64,000 nucleotides of DNA from Varanus komodoensis (taxonomy: Eukaryota > Chordata > Lepidosauria > Squamata > Varanidae), in NCBI RefSeq assembly GCF_004798865.1, contig NW_025336087.1, forward strand, positions 14,468,462 through 14,532,461. Reading direction: 5' to 3'. Both the position numbers and the translations under genes were made by a program. Positions 12,268-64,000 of this stretch are shown here, in pieces. Under the pieces are notes generated by a model, which saw nothing but the letters and a program-made list of their open reading frames with translations, searched no databases and was not told the DNA's origin. Position 1 is the first letter of the stretch. Each line of letters opens with the position of its first letter.

Positions 12268-12377
12268 AATGTCATTTTCTTTCATGAGAAGGAAAAGTAA
12301 CTTGCATAGTAACTTGAAGCTTTAGAAAGTTGAAGCATTATAGTGATATTAATGTGCTAGGACTTTCAGCCCACTGG
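12268..12377 (+). repeat. 110-bp direct repeat, left copy
   Basis: Begins AATGTCATTTTCTTTCATGA and ends TTTCAGCCCACTGG. It matches 12737-12846 at exactly +469 with three mismatches and no gaps (about 97% identity). The pair brackets a SINE. Confidence 0.95.
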
Positions 12378-12736
12378 TAAAGGTAAAGGTTTCCCCTTGA
12401 CAGTAAGTCCAGTCATGCCTGACTCTAGGGGACGGTGCTCATCTCTGTTTCCTAGCCAAGGGAGCCAGCGTTTGTCCGCAGTCTCTGTGGTCATGTGGCC
12501 GGCATGACTAAACACCGAAGTGCACGGAACACTGTTATCTGCCCACTGAAGTGGTACCTTTTTATCTACTTGTATTTACATGGTTTCGAACTGCAAGGTT
12601 GGCAGGAGCTGGGACAGAGCAACAGGAACTCACTCCGTTGTGCAGATTCGAACCGGCGACCTTTCGATCAACCAGCCCAGCAGCACAGCAGTTTAAACTA
12701 CCACGCCACCTGCAGGCCCTTAACATATTTAAATAA
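12378..12736 (-). mobile_element. tRNA-derived SINE (squamate type)
   Basis: On the minus strand it has a tRNA-like head with a B-box GGTTCGAATCT (near 12643-12653) and an A-box-like TAGTTTAAACTGCTG, followed by a body ending CCTTTACCTTTACC. The plus-strand end GGTAAAGGTAAAGGTTTCCC is a hallmark I recall from SINE-like repeats abundant in squamate genomes. The copy looks near full length. Pol III promoter boxes are visible, but no activity is implied. It sits between two 110-bp direct repeats, far longer than normal target-site duplications. Confidence 0.75.
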
Positions 12737-12846
12737 AATGTCATTTTCTTTCATGAGAAGGAAAAGTAACTTGCAGAGTAACTTGAAGCTTTAGAAAGTT
12801 GAAGCATTATAATGATATTAATGTGCTAGGACTTTCAGCCCACTAG
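12737..12846 (+). repeat. 110-bp direct repeat, right copy
   Basis: Second copy of 12268-12377. The three differences include GCATAG/GCAGAG and TATAGTG/TATAATG. See the finding on its possible origin. Confidence 0.95.
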
Positions 12847-13660
12847 TATACCATTTTTATTTACATTTATTTTTCCAAAGTTTATTCTGCATGTAGACAG
12901 GCAAACAGGAAACTATAATCCACTGATTGATGGCTACCTTAGTTTCAATATTCAGTTCATCATTGTGAATTCACTAGCTGAACAGCAGGATTATTTTTCT
13001 TAACTTCACTTTTGTAAAATTGGAATGATTCAATTCTCAGGGCTTAACTGACAGCCAAGGCATCATATTATAAAGCATTTTGAATAGTTAACTGGTTTGT
13101 TGTGCAGTGTGCCCACACAGCTAAAGCAGTGGAAACAGTGCCATGGGCCCTGAGTAAGTGCCACAGTATTAAAAATGCCAAGCATCAAGGAGATCTCATT
13201 GGGTTTGGAATTTTATCTCTAATTTCCCCCACAGATATAATCAATCTTTGCTAAGACCAGTCTGCTCCACTATTAATTGCTACAGATTCAGGGGAGGGGG
13301 TAGAAGAGGAGCAGAAGTACTGGAGAGTTATAACGGAGAAAGAGACATGATGATATAGCTGTTTTTAATTAAATGAAATATATGAAGATGCATACATGCT
13401 GGCTGGCTAACTGAATTAAATTAATGAAGATATGTGAGAGTCTGGCTTTTACGGTTTAGATTAAAATTTAGATGCTATGTAACAAAGTGGAAAGGTATTA
13501 TACACTGGGGTAATTATGATCTGATTTCAATGATTTAATACATTTTCCCCAAATTTCTGGTCAATAATAATGAAATTTACAGTTACCTATATAAAAGTAT
13601 TAAACCAGTTCTAATTAAGCATACAGAAAAATAAAACCCAACTATAGTTTTACACAAATC

Positions 13661-13666
13661 TTTATT
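13661..13666 (-). terminator. MCCC2: MCCC2 poly(A) signal AATAAA
   Basis: Minus-strand AATAAA 73 nt beyond the stop codon, the first canonical signal after the open frame. Cleavage would fall near 13640-13650, giving a 3'UTR of roughly 90-100 nt. Confidence 0.75.
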
Positions 13667-13738
13667 TTATAGCTTAGAATTTTAGCCCATTTGACTTTAT
13701 ATTAATCATCTGGTGGTATCACTGGCAAGCCGTTCAAA

Positions 13739-56796
<43,058 letters not shown>

Positions 56797-57799
56797 CGCT
56801 GCAGAGTCCGGCCAGAGCAACAACTTCCCGGGCAGGGGAGCGAGCGCACGGGCACGCCCCCCGCCACAGCCAATGGAGAGACGGAACGAGGCCTAAGCTA
56901 CAGGATGAAGCCTTCCCCCTGGAAGCGCCGCCTGCTTCCTCCTTCCCATCACATGCACCGGCGAAGGGAATGGATGACAACTTTCTGTCCTCCCTTCTCC
57001 GCCGGTTTGCATTTCTCTCCGTTGGGAGCGTCTTTTTGCTTCCCTGCACCGCAGGATTGCCCCTCGCTCTTCTAAGCCGCGCTCCTTGTCTCTTCAGGTA
57101 AGAGAGACACTCTTGGAGGAGCCGGTCCTGCCCAGCCTAGCGCCTTCTGGTTGTTTTCACAAGTCCCACTTTTCCTAACTTTAGCCCGCTGCTGATGCGA
57201 GTCGAACTTCCAGATGCCTAGAGGACAATGCTAGGGTGGAGAAGGGTGGATTAAACTAGTGTCTATGATATACTCCGCAATTCGGTTCCTAACAAGGCAC
57301 AGGCAGTAGAAGCGGAGAGTGAAGATTTGCCTTGTTTTGGCCAAAGTTTCTGGGGTTCTATGTTCGACTACCCCTGGAGGCTTCATATTGTTGCATAGCT
57401 TTAGGAGCAACTGTAGTAGGAAGGGGTGGAAGTAAAATGGTTTTGCATCAAGTACAGTGGTTGATGGACTTAGTTCTATGAATTTGAACCATAACTTTCG
57501 AAAGGCCAGCTAAGCTAGTTCTTACTACATCTTGTGTCTTGCCTTAGTTGCACGAACTGCAAATAGCCTACAAAACAGACTGAATTGAAGGCGCAACAAA
57601 ACGTTGCAATATGAAGTGCTCCCTGCTCAGGGTTCCAGACGTTACATTCCCGTTCCCACCCACAAGCAGTAAGTAATTGTGGCCACTGCGTACAAGCTTA
57701 CTAAGTATTTTTGGATTTTCCCTCCATTTAGGGCATTTATTGTCCTAGAGTTTGTGTTTCAGCAAAAACCTCAGGTTCCTCCAGCATGACGATACCATA

Positions 57800-57990
57800 G
57801 CTTTTAAAAATATTTTTACTTCATATTTTCCTCCTGGAAGCCTAAGACAGCCAACATGATCCTATTTCTCTGTTTTATCCTCATTAAAGTTTGTGAGGTA
57901 CATTAGGCTGAATTCTTTGCTGTCCTAAACTCACTCAGAGAGCTCTATGGTTACATGGGGATTTGAACCTCCATATCTCCCCTTCACTCC
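57800..57990 (-). mobile_element. Old MIR/CORE-like SINE
   Basis: AAGTTTGTGAGGTACATTAG, CACTCAGAGAGCTCTATGGT and GGGGATTTGAACCTCCATAT (B-box region) give the MIR block order in reverse. More diverged than the copies at 41.7 and 53.9 kb. Confidence 0.5.
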
Positions 57991-59289
57991 ATTTTTTATT
58001 TTATTTAAGACATTTGTACTCTGTCCATCATACTAGCTCTTCTGCAAATTCCTTTCTTTGCTTTTCCTCCAAAGACATTCCATGTCTGCTGGGCATCATC
58101 TTTATTTGGCTTTTTTTTTTGTGGGTGGGCATTGGAGGTTCTAAAAATGGTTCATATTTTAGAAAACCTTTGGGCTGCTCCAATCCTGGTGTTATTTTGA
58201 CTACATAACCATCAGCACTCAGAGAACTGAGATTTCATCAACATGACTAAGTGAGGGGGCAAACTTCTATTAATACCTATTCATCAGGCACCCATTTCAG
58301 ATTTGTCAAGAAAAAGTATAATAAACTTCTGGCTTTTTGGAGACATATTACATGCATAACAAGCCATATGGGTATTTCAGGACTAATATTAAATGTAAAC
58401 GAACAGCAGCTGCCTATGAAACTTTAAAATGCTTTCTTTGACCATGCATAAAAGTGACCAAGCCACTGTTTATGCTACACAGAGCAAAGGGTAGATTTAA
58501 TATGCACCAGTAATGTATAAAACGTATATATTATGTATCCATGAAGCCATGCACACTCCAAGTTTCCATGATTTGTGGTTTGTACAAATGTTCCAGTTCC
58601 AACTCCTCGAACAATGTTGGGCTGTTCAAAAGAGGTAGAGCTGATAGACAAATTGGGTTCAAAATTTAATAATCTGAAATTCACCTATAGTAGCAAAAAT
58701 GGATATGTGCAAGAATGCTTGTCTACAGTCATCACAATCCTAGAGTTGTGATAAGGAAAACCACAGCTATACCAAAATGAGCACAGATAAGATACTTAGC
58801 TCTGGGATTTGCCAGGCTAAATTACTTGCAGTTCAGCATTAAAACTAGTTTAAAGTTCAATAATTTCAAGATCTTTCCTGGCAGAATGAATTGCTTAGGT
58901 CCACATTTGCTTAGCTTCCTATTAGGGGCTCTAATATCATTCCCTGCATCCTGAATCATTAAGCGTTAAAGAAAAACTTTATTTTTTGTTTCTTAAAATA
59001 GATAAGGTACAAAAAAAGAATGTAAGGGGGGGACTGAATTGCCAAGGGATCTTAAACAAGTATAACCTATACATTCAGAACCTGCACATTTCCAAAGAAA
59101 CCAACAATTTCTATCTGTCCACTGATACTCTGCTGAAGCTCCGAAAAAGAATGTATTTTTACTATTCCAACAAATTTTCCAATCACTTCAGATCTATTAT
59201 AAATCATTGTCGATATTTTAATGAGCTTCCCTTTACATCATATTAATTAGACTGGATATAATACAATTTTCATTTACCATTAAATTCTT

Positions 59290-59582
59290 CACTTGGTCTT
59301 CAGTTTACATAATTACTTAATTTTGCCGTAACTGCATACTCAGACAACTTATTTTTCCAATCCTCATTTGTTGGGCATTCTGATGTTTTCCATTTAGAAG
59401 CAATTGTAATTGTTGCTGCAGTTATCATGTATTTTAATAACTCTGACATGTTCTTTGAAAAAATTTCTGGCATTATATTCAAAAGCATATCAATTTGAAA
59501 GGATTTTTGTATTTCTGCATGTATCAACTTCCAAAATCTTTTAATTGTTAAAGAAAAACTTGACCAGTAAACATACAAAATT
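59290..59582 (-). repeat. L1-like LINE ORF2 C-terminal fragment
   Basis: The minus-strand frame 59578-59300 encodes YWSSFSLTIKRFWKLIHAEI ... MPEIFSKNMSELLKYMITAA ... ECPTNEDWKNKLSEYAVTAK. FW..IH.EIQK followed by YM.TAA...A..WK and P..E.W..K..E.A..AKL is the C-terminal pattern of vertebrate L1 ORF2. Only about 90 residues remain and no flanking ORF2 was recognised. Confidence 0.65.
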
Positions 59583-61881
59583 ATTTATTTACATAATTTA
59601 CATATATAACAGGACCACTTTATTTGAAACAGAAAGTTACAAATAAGCTTTTTACAGACCATTGAAAATGTGTATCAGACTTCTATCACATTTTAATGGA
59701 AATTTTCTGTTCCTTAGACTGTTCAGTTATCTTTTTATCATCAATATATACAATATTCATGCTAGAAAGAAACTTATTTAAAGATAATTAAAAAGGCTAA
59801 CAAGGAAAACATGGTTTATGGGAAAAATTAACAGGATCACTTGTCCTTTCCATTTTGTAAGGAAAGTTAAGGCACCTTATAGCTCAGTTTATGTTTTATA
59901 AGTTTTTTGAAAAATAAATTTGTTTCACACTGCAATCTAAAATCATCACAGCATGTTACATGAATGCTTCATTATTTCATGAACCTCTTCACAGAGACAC
60001 TGAAAGTACATTAGACTTCCTGAATTAATTAACATGAAGAAACGAACTTACTCTTTGCTAGAACTGATTTCACATTAACTTTTGCCACTGAGAAATGTTA
60101 ATATTTCTCCAAGTCTATTGACCTAAATTTACATTTGGTAAATTATTCACTTTGTTGGTTATTTTTATTCTATTTGGGGATTCCATCTGATAATACAAAC
60201 CCTAACAGTGCTAATAACTGAGATTCTGATTTTCTACTAATTGGGTTAGATCCAAACTCTGAGTAGATCCATCCAAATTTTCAACAAATTCCATTTGTTT
60301 CAGTGTTTCTGTTCCAAGCATGACTAGTTCTGGATCCAAACTATTCTCTTTATGAGGTAAAACGTGTCTGTAATTCAATTGATAGAAAATTTAGTAATAT
60401 CAGTAATTATATTTTGAGATTATTATGCACAAAATAATTATCTAGCAAATGGAAGTACCTTAATTATACAAAATCTGTAGTATTATTGAACAATTGCAGG
60501 TGTAGACAGCTATTTAATAGAAATTGCAGATATCAATACACACACTGGCGGGATCTCCCCAGTAGTGAAGAAACAACCAGAATTTAGAATCCGATCACTA
60601 GCTCAACAAGATTTCAGAGGGCACAGTTCTTAAGAGAAAGCAGTTCATTTTTCAGATAAAATGACAAGGCTAATATAGACAGGTTTCCAACAATGACAAA
60701 TGGAAGATGTACCTAACAAAACTAAAAAACAAGTGTGGCCAGGAGACACAAACCAAATCAGATTATAAAAGGAGTGATAGGAACTAAATCCTCTCATATT
60801 ATGAGCCGTTTATGATCTTGGAGATGCTCTTACCTTCTCCCTTCTGATTTTAATTTATAATTTCTCATTTTTCAGTGGAGTTACATGGATAGATTAAAAC
60901 TCAAAAAGCTGCATTTTATTATTATTAGCCTTTTGTTTCAAATTTAATACTTAAAATTCCTCTTTATTTTCAGGATGAGCAGAACCTATAGGATTATACC
61001 CCCTTAAATAAATAATCTGAGCTGAGCTGCTGCTAGTGGAACAGGGCAGGAGGAATGATGGAGGTTATTTTCACCTCTTTGTCCTCCTTTTCAATGTTTT
61101 TCACTTGATGAGCCTTTGAGCCCTTCTAAGGAGGACATGCTCACAGAAGTTGGACTAGGACTAGAGAGGCTATGGGCTTCACAACCTGGCTTATCCTCTC
61201 CCACCAGAACACCCCTTTTCCTTCCCTCCAAGGCCACATTTGCAACCTCAAGAAGAAGCTGGGTTTGGTTCCATGACAGCTGCAGAGGGGCAGAAGATTG
61301 GAACCCAGAGTCCCCCTTCCAAAACAGCTGCAACATCTCTGGCTCAGGAGGGGGACTCCAGACAATACTATGGTCCCATGGGCACTCACCCTAGAGCCAT
61401 AGGATTTTTCTGTGCACTTGGGATAGTTAGATTTCTATACATTCAACTTAAATAATTTCTTCACATTTATTTCTGTACATTTAAAATGAAGCAATATTAC
61501 TTTTTTGAACCCACTCACATATGCAGTTATAAAAATACATTTTAAAAGCTGACAAATTTAATGTAATAACAATTATTACTATACTGACAAGTTCAGAATA
61601 AGTGACCCTCCCCCTCCTATAAATATTTACTTCACAAAAAGAAGTAAAGATAATTTATGACCAGCCCCAAAACATAAGGTATTTTATTTTGGTGGTGCAT
61701 GGTCATATAGATAGTCTCCATTGCATTTCTAAAGCACAGTTATGCATCTCAAAGGTACTTGTACCAAAATACATATTTGCTGCTGTTCTGATAATAACTT
61801 GAAACTTAATGATGTTAGGGTTTTTCCTTCAAATGGCAGATCATTCAGAATAAAACAATTCTACCTGTCAGCAAGACTCTT

Positions 61882-61887
61882 TTTATT
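61882..61887 (-). terminator. BDP1: BDP1 poly(A) signal AATAAA
   Basis: Minus-strand AATAAA 79 nt below the TAA stop at 61967, the first canonical signal. It implies a very short 3'UTR unless a more distal site is used. Confidence 0.6.
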
Positions 61888-61966
61888 GCACTAAATGTAA
61901 GGGCTAGCTGAGATGCATAATATTGTAGTGCATTACTGAATGCTGGACATCTGATACATTTCTAGG

Positions 61967-62089
61967 TTACTCTGAATCATCCACTTCCATGAAAATATCA
62001 CTAAAAAAATATTCTGAGATCTTCGTTGGTTCTTCTTCTTTTTCCTGCTCCTTAGAAGATCCTTTATTCTCAGGTAAGTCAGAAAAAAT
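61967..62089 (-). CDS. BDP1: BDP1 terminal exon
   Basis: 41 codons including stop: IFSDLPENKGSSKEQEKEEE then PTKISEYFFSDIFMEVDDSE. Acceptor TTTTATTGTAG, phase 0. The last 15 residues mix aromatic and acidic residues and look like a constrained short linear motif. Confidence 0.78.
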   Translation of the reverse strand: MFSDLPENKGSSKEQEKEEEPTKISEYFFSDIFMEVDDSE

Positions 62090-63373
62090 CTACAATAAAA
62101 ATTAACAGATTATATGTTTGGATTTGAAAGTATAAGTACATACAGCAACATGTATGATTTTGTTCATTCGTTTTATAAAACAATTTACTATACAAGTGAT
62201 ATTGTAGTTGTCATCTTAATATTTCCCTCTCACACTAGCTTGGCTCCAGAGATGCCCTTCTATTCACAGAAGAGTTTTTTGTAAATTAAGGAGGCATTCA
62301 GCCAGTACAGAGAAAGTCATTTTTGTCAATTGTTATTTCCAGAATAGACCCTTGAAGCATCCCCACACTGTTCTAGAGGGTGTCCTAATCCACCAGGACA
62401 GATTTTTTTGGCACAAGGGAAAATTGGCAAATACTCCTTTGCTCTTTTCTGTTAGTAGACTCTGGGCTCACTCCTGCTGTGAAAGGAACTCCAATGCACA
62501 TGGATCCAACTCAATATGATGAAAATTGCATTAACCATGGGGGCTGGCCTGCCCCATCTGGCAAGAAGCACTTCCAACATTACAGAGGATATACAGAATT
62601 TATACACCTGAATGACACATGATGACAAAATTTTGGAGACTATACTAAAACATTTGAATTAATGTTAATGTAAACTAAGTTTTTCCCACTTTGGGGTAAA
62701 TTTTTGACACAGCTACAACGAAATTCAGTTTCTGGATTTTCTTCTAGACATTGAATTGCCCAAAGTCAATGTCAACCCTGGATGTGACATTTGGAACTCA
62801 TTATACATAGCTTAGAACCTCTGGTAGATCCAAGAAAATAAAGATCAAAGAAGGCTGTGGAAAGCAAAGCACTTTCTCATTTTGATAAACAGGTTAAAAC
62901 AAAACTTGATCACTAGTTAAGTGCAACAGTCTGACTTGCATTTGGAAATGCTATTAATTATCAGGTAAAATAACTTGTATTAAGGCTGGCCTAAATCCTA
63001 AAGCACTTTTCCATGTGCAACCCAAAAGTGATGGAAGACACTAATAAATGAAGAATTTAGCATTTCAGAGTTCAGCACACTTATATTTAATAGATTATGT
63101 GCTTTGGCAAAGATAATCAGCTATACCTGAACAGTAGTAGAAGAGGCTCCATTCTCACATTTGGAAGGCAATGAATTGGTTGATGGAAAAGAATTGTTTT
63201 CTGGAATCTCTTCGTTGTTGTCTTTTGAGGTCAAATTTGGACATTCAGTTGTGTTTTCAGACAACACTGTGTCAGTTTTCTGGAGAGACTGTTTATCCTC
63301 CTCTGTTACTTCTTCATCAAAATTGTTATTTTTACAGATTAAAGGTAAAAATCCCAGAGTTCTTTGATATGAC
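61967..63373 (-). CDS. BDP1: Probable BDP1 3' end: last two coding exons (partial gene)
   Basis: Exons 63373-63127 and 62089-61967 join in phase 0 to 122 residues plus a stop; upstream exons lie outside the window. BDP1 is the SANT-domain subunit of TFIIIB that recruits RNA polymerase III. The SANT domain is not in this window; the visible part is the low-complexity, acidic tail, which contains RTLGFLPLIC and ends YFFSDIFMEVDDSE. Identification rests on gene order (BDP1 precedes MCCC2 in the same orientation in mammals) and on resemblance of GFL.LIC and the FF.DIF.EVD end to what I remember of vertebrate BDP1. The codons are uninterrupted and the splice sites good, so it is a real gene even if the name were wrong. 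Confidence 0.78.
62090..63126 (-). other. BDP1: Intron between the last two BDP1 exons (1.0 kb)
   Basis: Donor CAG|GTATAG, acceptor TTGTAG. No repeat recognised. Confidence 0.75.
63127..63373 (-). CDS. BDP1: BDP1 penultimate exon
   Basis: 247 bp; after one nucleotide of a split codon it encodes 82 residues from SYQRTLGFLPLICKNNNFDE to CENGASSTTVQ. Rich in Ser, Asn, Glu and Thr, hence probably disordered. Acceptor ATTCAATAG, donor CAG|GTATAG. Confidence 0.75.
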
Positions 63374-64000
63374 CTATTGAATTAAATAAATACACATTTC
63401 AAGATAAATTGTATTGTCAGTACAATAACAAAAGAGCCCACATTGCAACATTAAGGTCTCCTGAGACTGAATGTTTGAAAAAGAAGAATGAATGCATTTA
63501 TTTCTCACAGGTCTGGATTAATTAGAATAGAACCCAACCAATATAAAACTCCACTAATGCTATAGTAACCTGATGTGTTCAAGTGAGCAGAGTAAGCTTA
63601 TTCTAGTTCTTGCACTGGGCCTGCATACTAATTCTGTAAACCAATTCAACAGCCAATCAGGGCAGGTCAGATCTTGGAGTCAACCCAACAACAAATCATA
63701 GGTTAACTCTGAGTGTTTAGGTTTTGAACAACCTGTAGAATCCAGGTTAGGACACCACACTAACAAGTAAAGAATGGTGCAATTGTATCTGGTTAATATC
63801 AAGTGGAAGCAGCCCATCTGCTCACTCCCATTTGTACCCACCAATCTATGGCTTAATTAATCCATAATTGTGTATTACATGCAAACCAGGCCACAGAGTT
63901 AATGAGCAGCTGTAAAGAAAGAGAACTGGTGGCACTGTAAGATTATTTCCAGAATAAATTGCTTGGTTTAGGGCATACAGCCATAAAGTAGGGTCTTGTT
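63374..64000 (-). other. BDP1: BDP1 upstream intron (partial)
   Basis: No further exon recognised. The 63.6-63.9 kb segment has AACC/GGTT-rich phrases that may be a decayed DNA element, not classified. Confidence 0.6.

Larger units (their letters stand above)
6700..13660. other. Intergenic region between CARTPT and MCCC2
   Basis: About 7 kb between the CARTPT promoter and the MCCC2 poly(A) signal. No exon recognised on either strand. Contents annotated separately: a palindromic repeat (6890-7000), an antisense LINE piece (7318-7640), a (CA)n tract (7811-7870), and a SINE between 110-bp direct repeats (12268-12846). The remainder, including 8.6-12.2 kb, shows nothing I can name. Part of it could carry CARTPT enhancers, but sequence alone cannot show this. 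Confidence 0.6.
57081..61866. other. Intergenic region between BDP1 and MCCC2
   Basis: About 4.8 kb between the MCCC2 CpG region and the BDP1 poly(A) signal. It contains an old MIR-like SINE (57800-57990) and an L1-type ORF2 scrap (59290-59582). The GC-richer part at 61.0-61.45 kb, with chance open frames on both strands, may be an unclassified repeat. No gene recognised. Confidence 0.6.

Noticed and set aside
61091-61455. Overlapping open frames on both strands between BDP1 and MCCC2
   Set aside because: Frames on both strands of the same GC-richer stretch with no shared motif. Possibly an unclassified repeat, not a gene.

Overview
The window comes from a vertebrate genome, most likely a squamate reptile (lizard or snake). 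It is AT-rich and intron-rich. Three genes lie head to tail on the minus strand in the order BDP1 > MCCC2 > CARTPT, which is the order I recall for human 5q13. The repeats also fit a squamate: many 3'-truncated CR1/L2-type LINE tails, an L1 ORF2 scrap, MIR/CORE-like SINEs, a tRNA-derived SINE starting GGTAAAGGTAAAGG, a degraded Tc1/mariner element, a probable pogo-like element, and palindromic MITE-like repeats. I found no retrovirus-like or other capsid- or envelope-bearing element.

Layout from left to right. 1-4537: flank 3' of CARTPT, with no gene recognised. 4538-6549: complete CARTPT coding region (three exons, 111 aa precursor) with a TATA box and CRE-like site just upstream. About 6.7-13.66 kb: intergenic, containing a (CA)n tract, LINE pieces and a SINE bracketed by two 110-bp direct repeats. 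13739-56796: complete MCCC2 coding region, 17 exons that join in frame to 567 codons plus stop, with a CpG-rich promoter at about 56.4-57.1 kb and an AATAAA 73 nt beyond the stop. About 57.1-61.87 kb: intergenic. 61967-63373: the last two coding exons of a gene read as BDP1, by position and by its acidic C-terminus; it continues beyond the window.

The genes are functionally unrelated and simply syntenic: MCCC2 is a mitochondrial leucine-catabolism enzyme subunit, CARTPT a secreted neuropeptide precursor and BDP1 an RNA polymerase III initiation factor subunit. MCCC2 exon boundaries were placed by homology to the remembered human protein plus GT-AG sites. One intron (12) uses a GC donor. All exon lengths and phases are mutually consistent.

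I see no convincing undescribed biological system. The observations most worth checking are a Tc1/mariner copy whose end lies 8 nt from the MCCC2 exon 16 splice donor, a SINE flanked by 110-bp near-identical direct repeats, a GC-rich duplicated block with donor-like motifs inside a pogo-like transposon, and the GC-AG intron.
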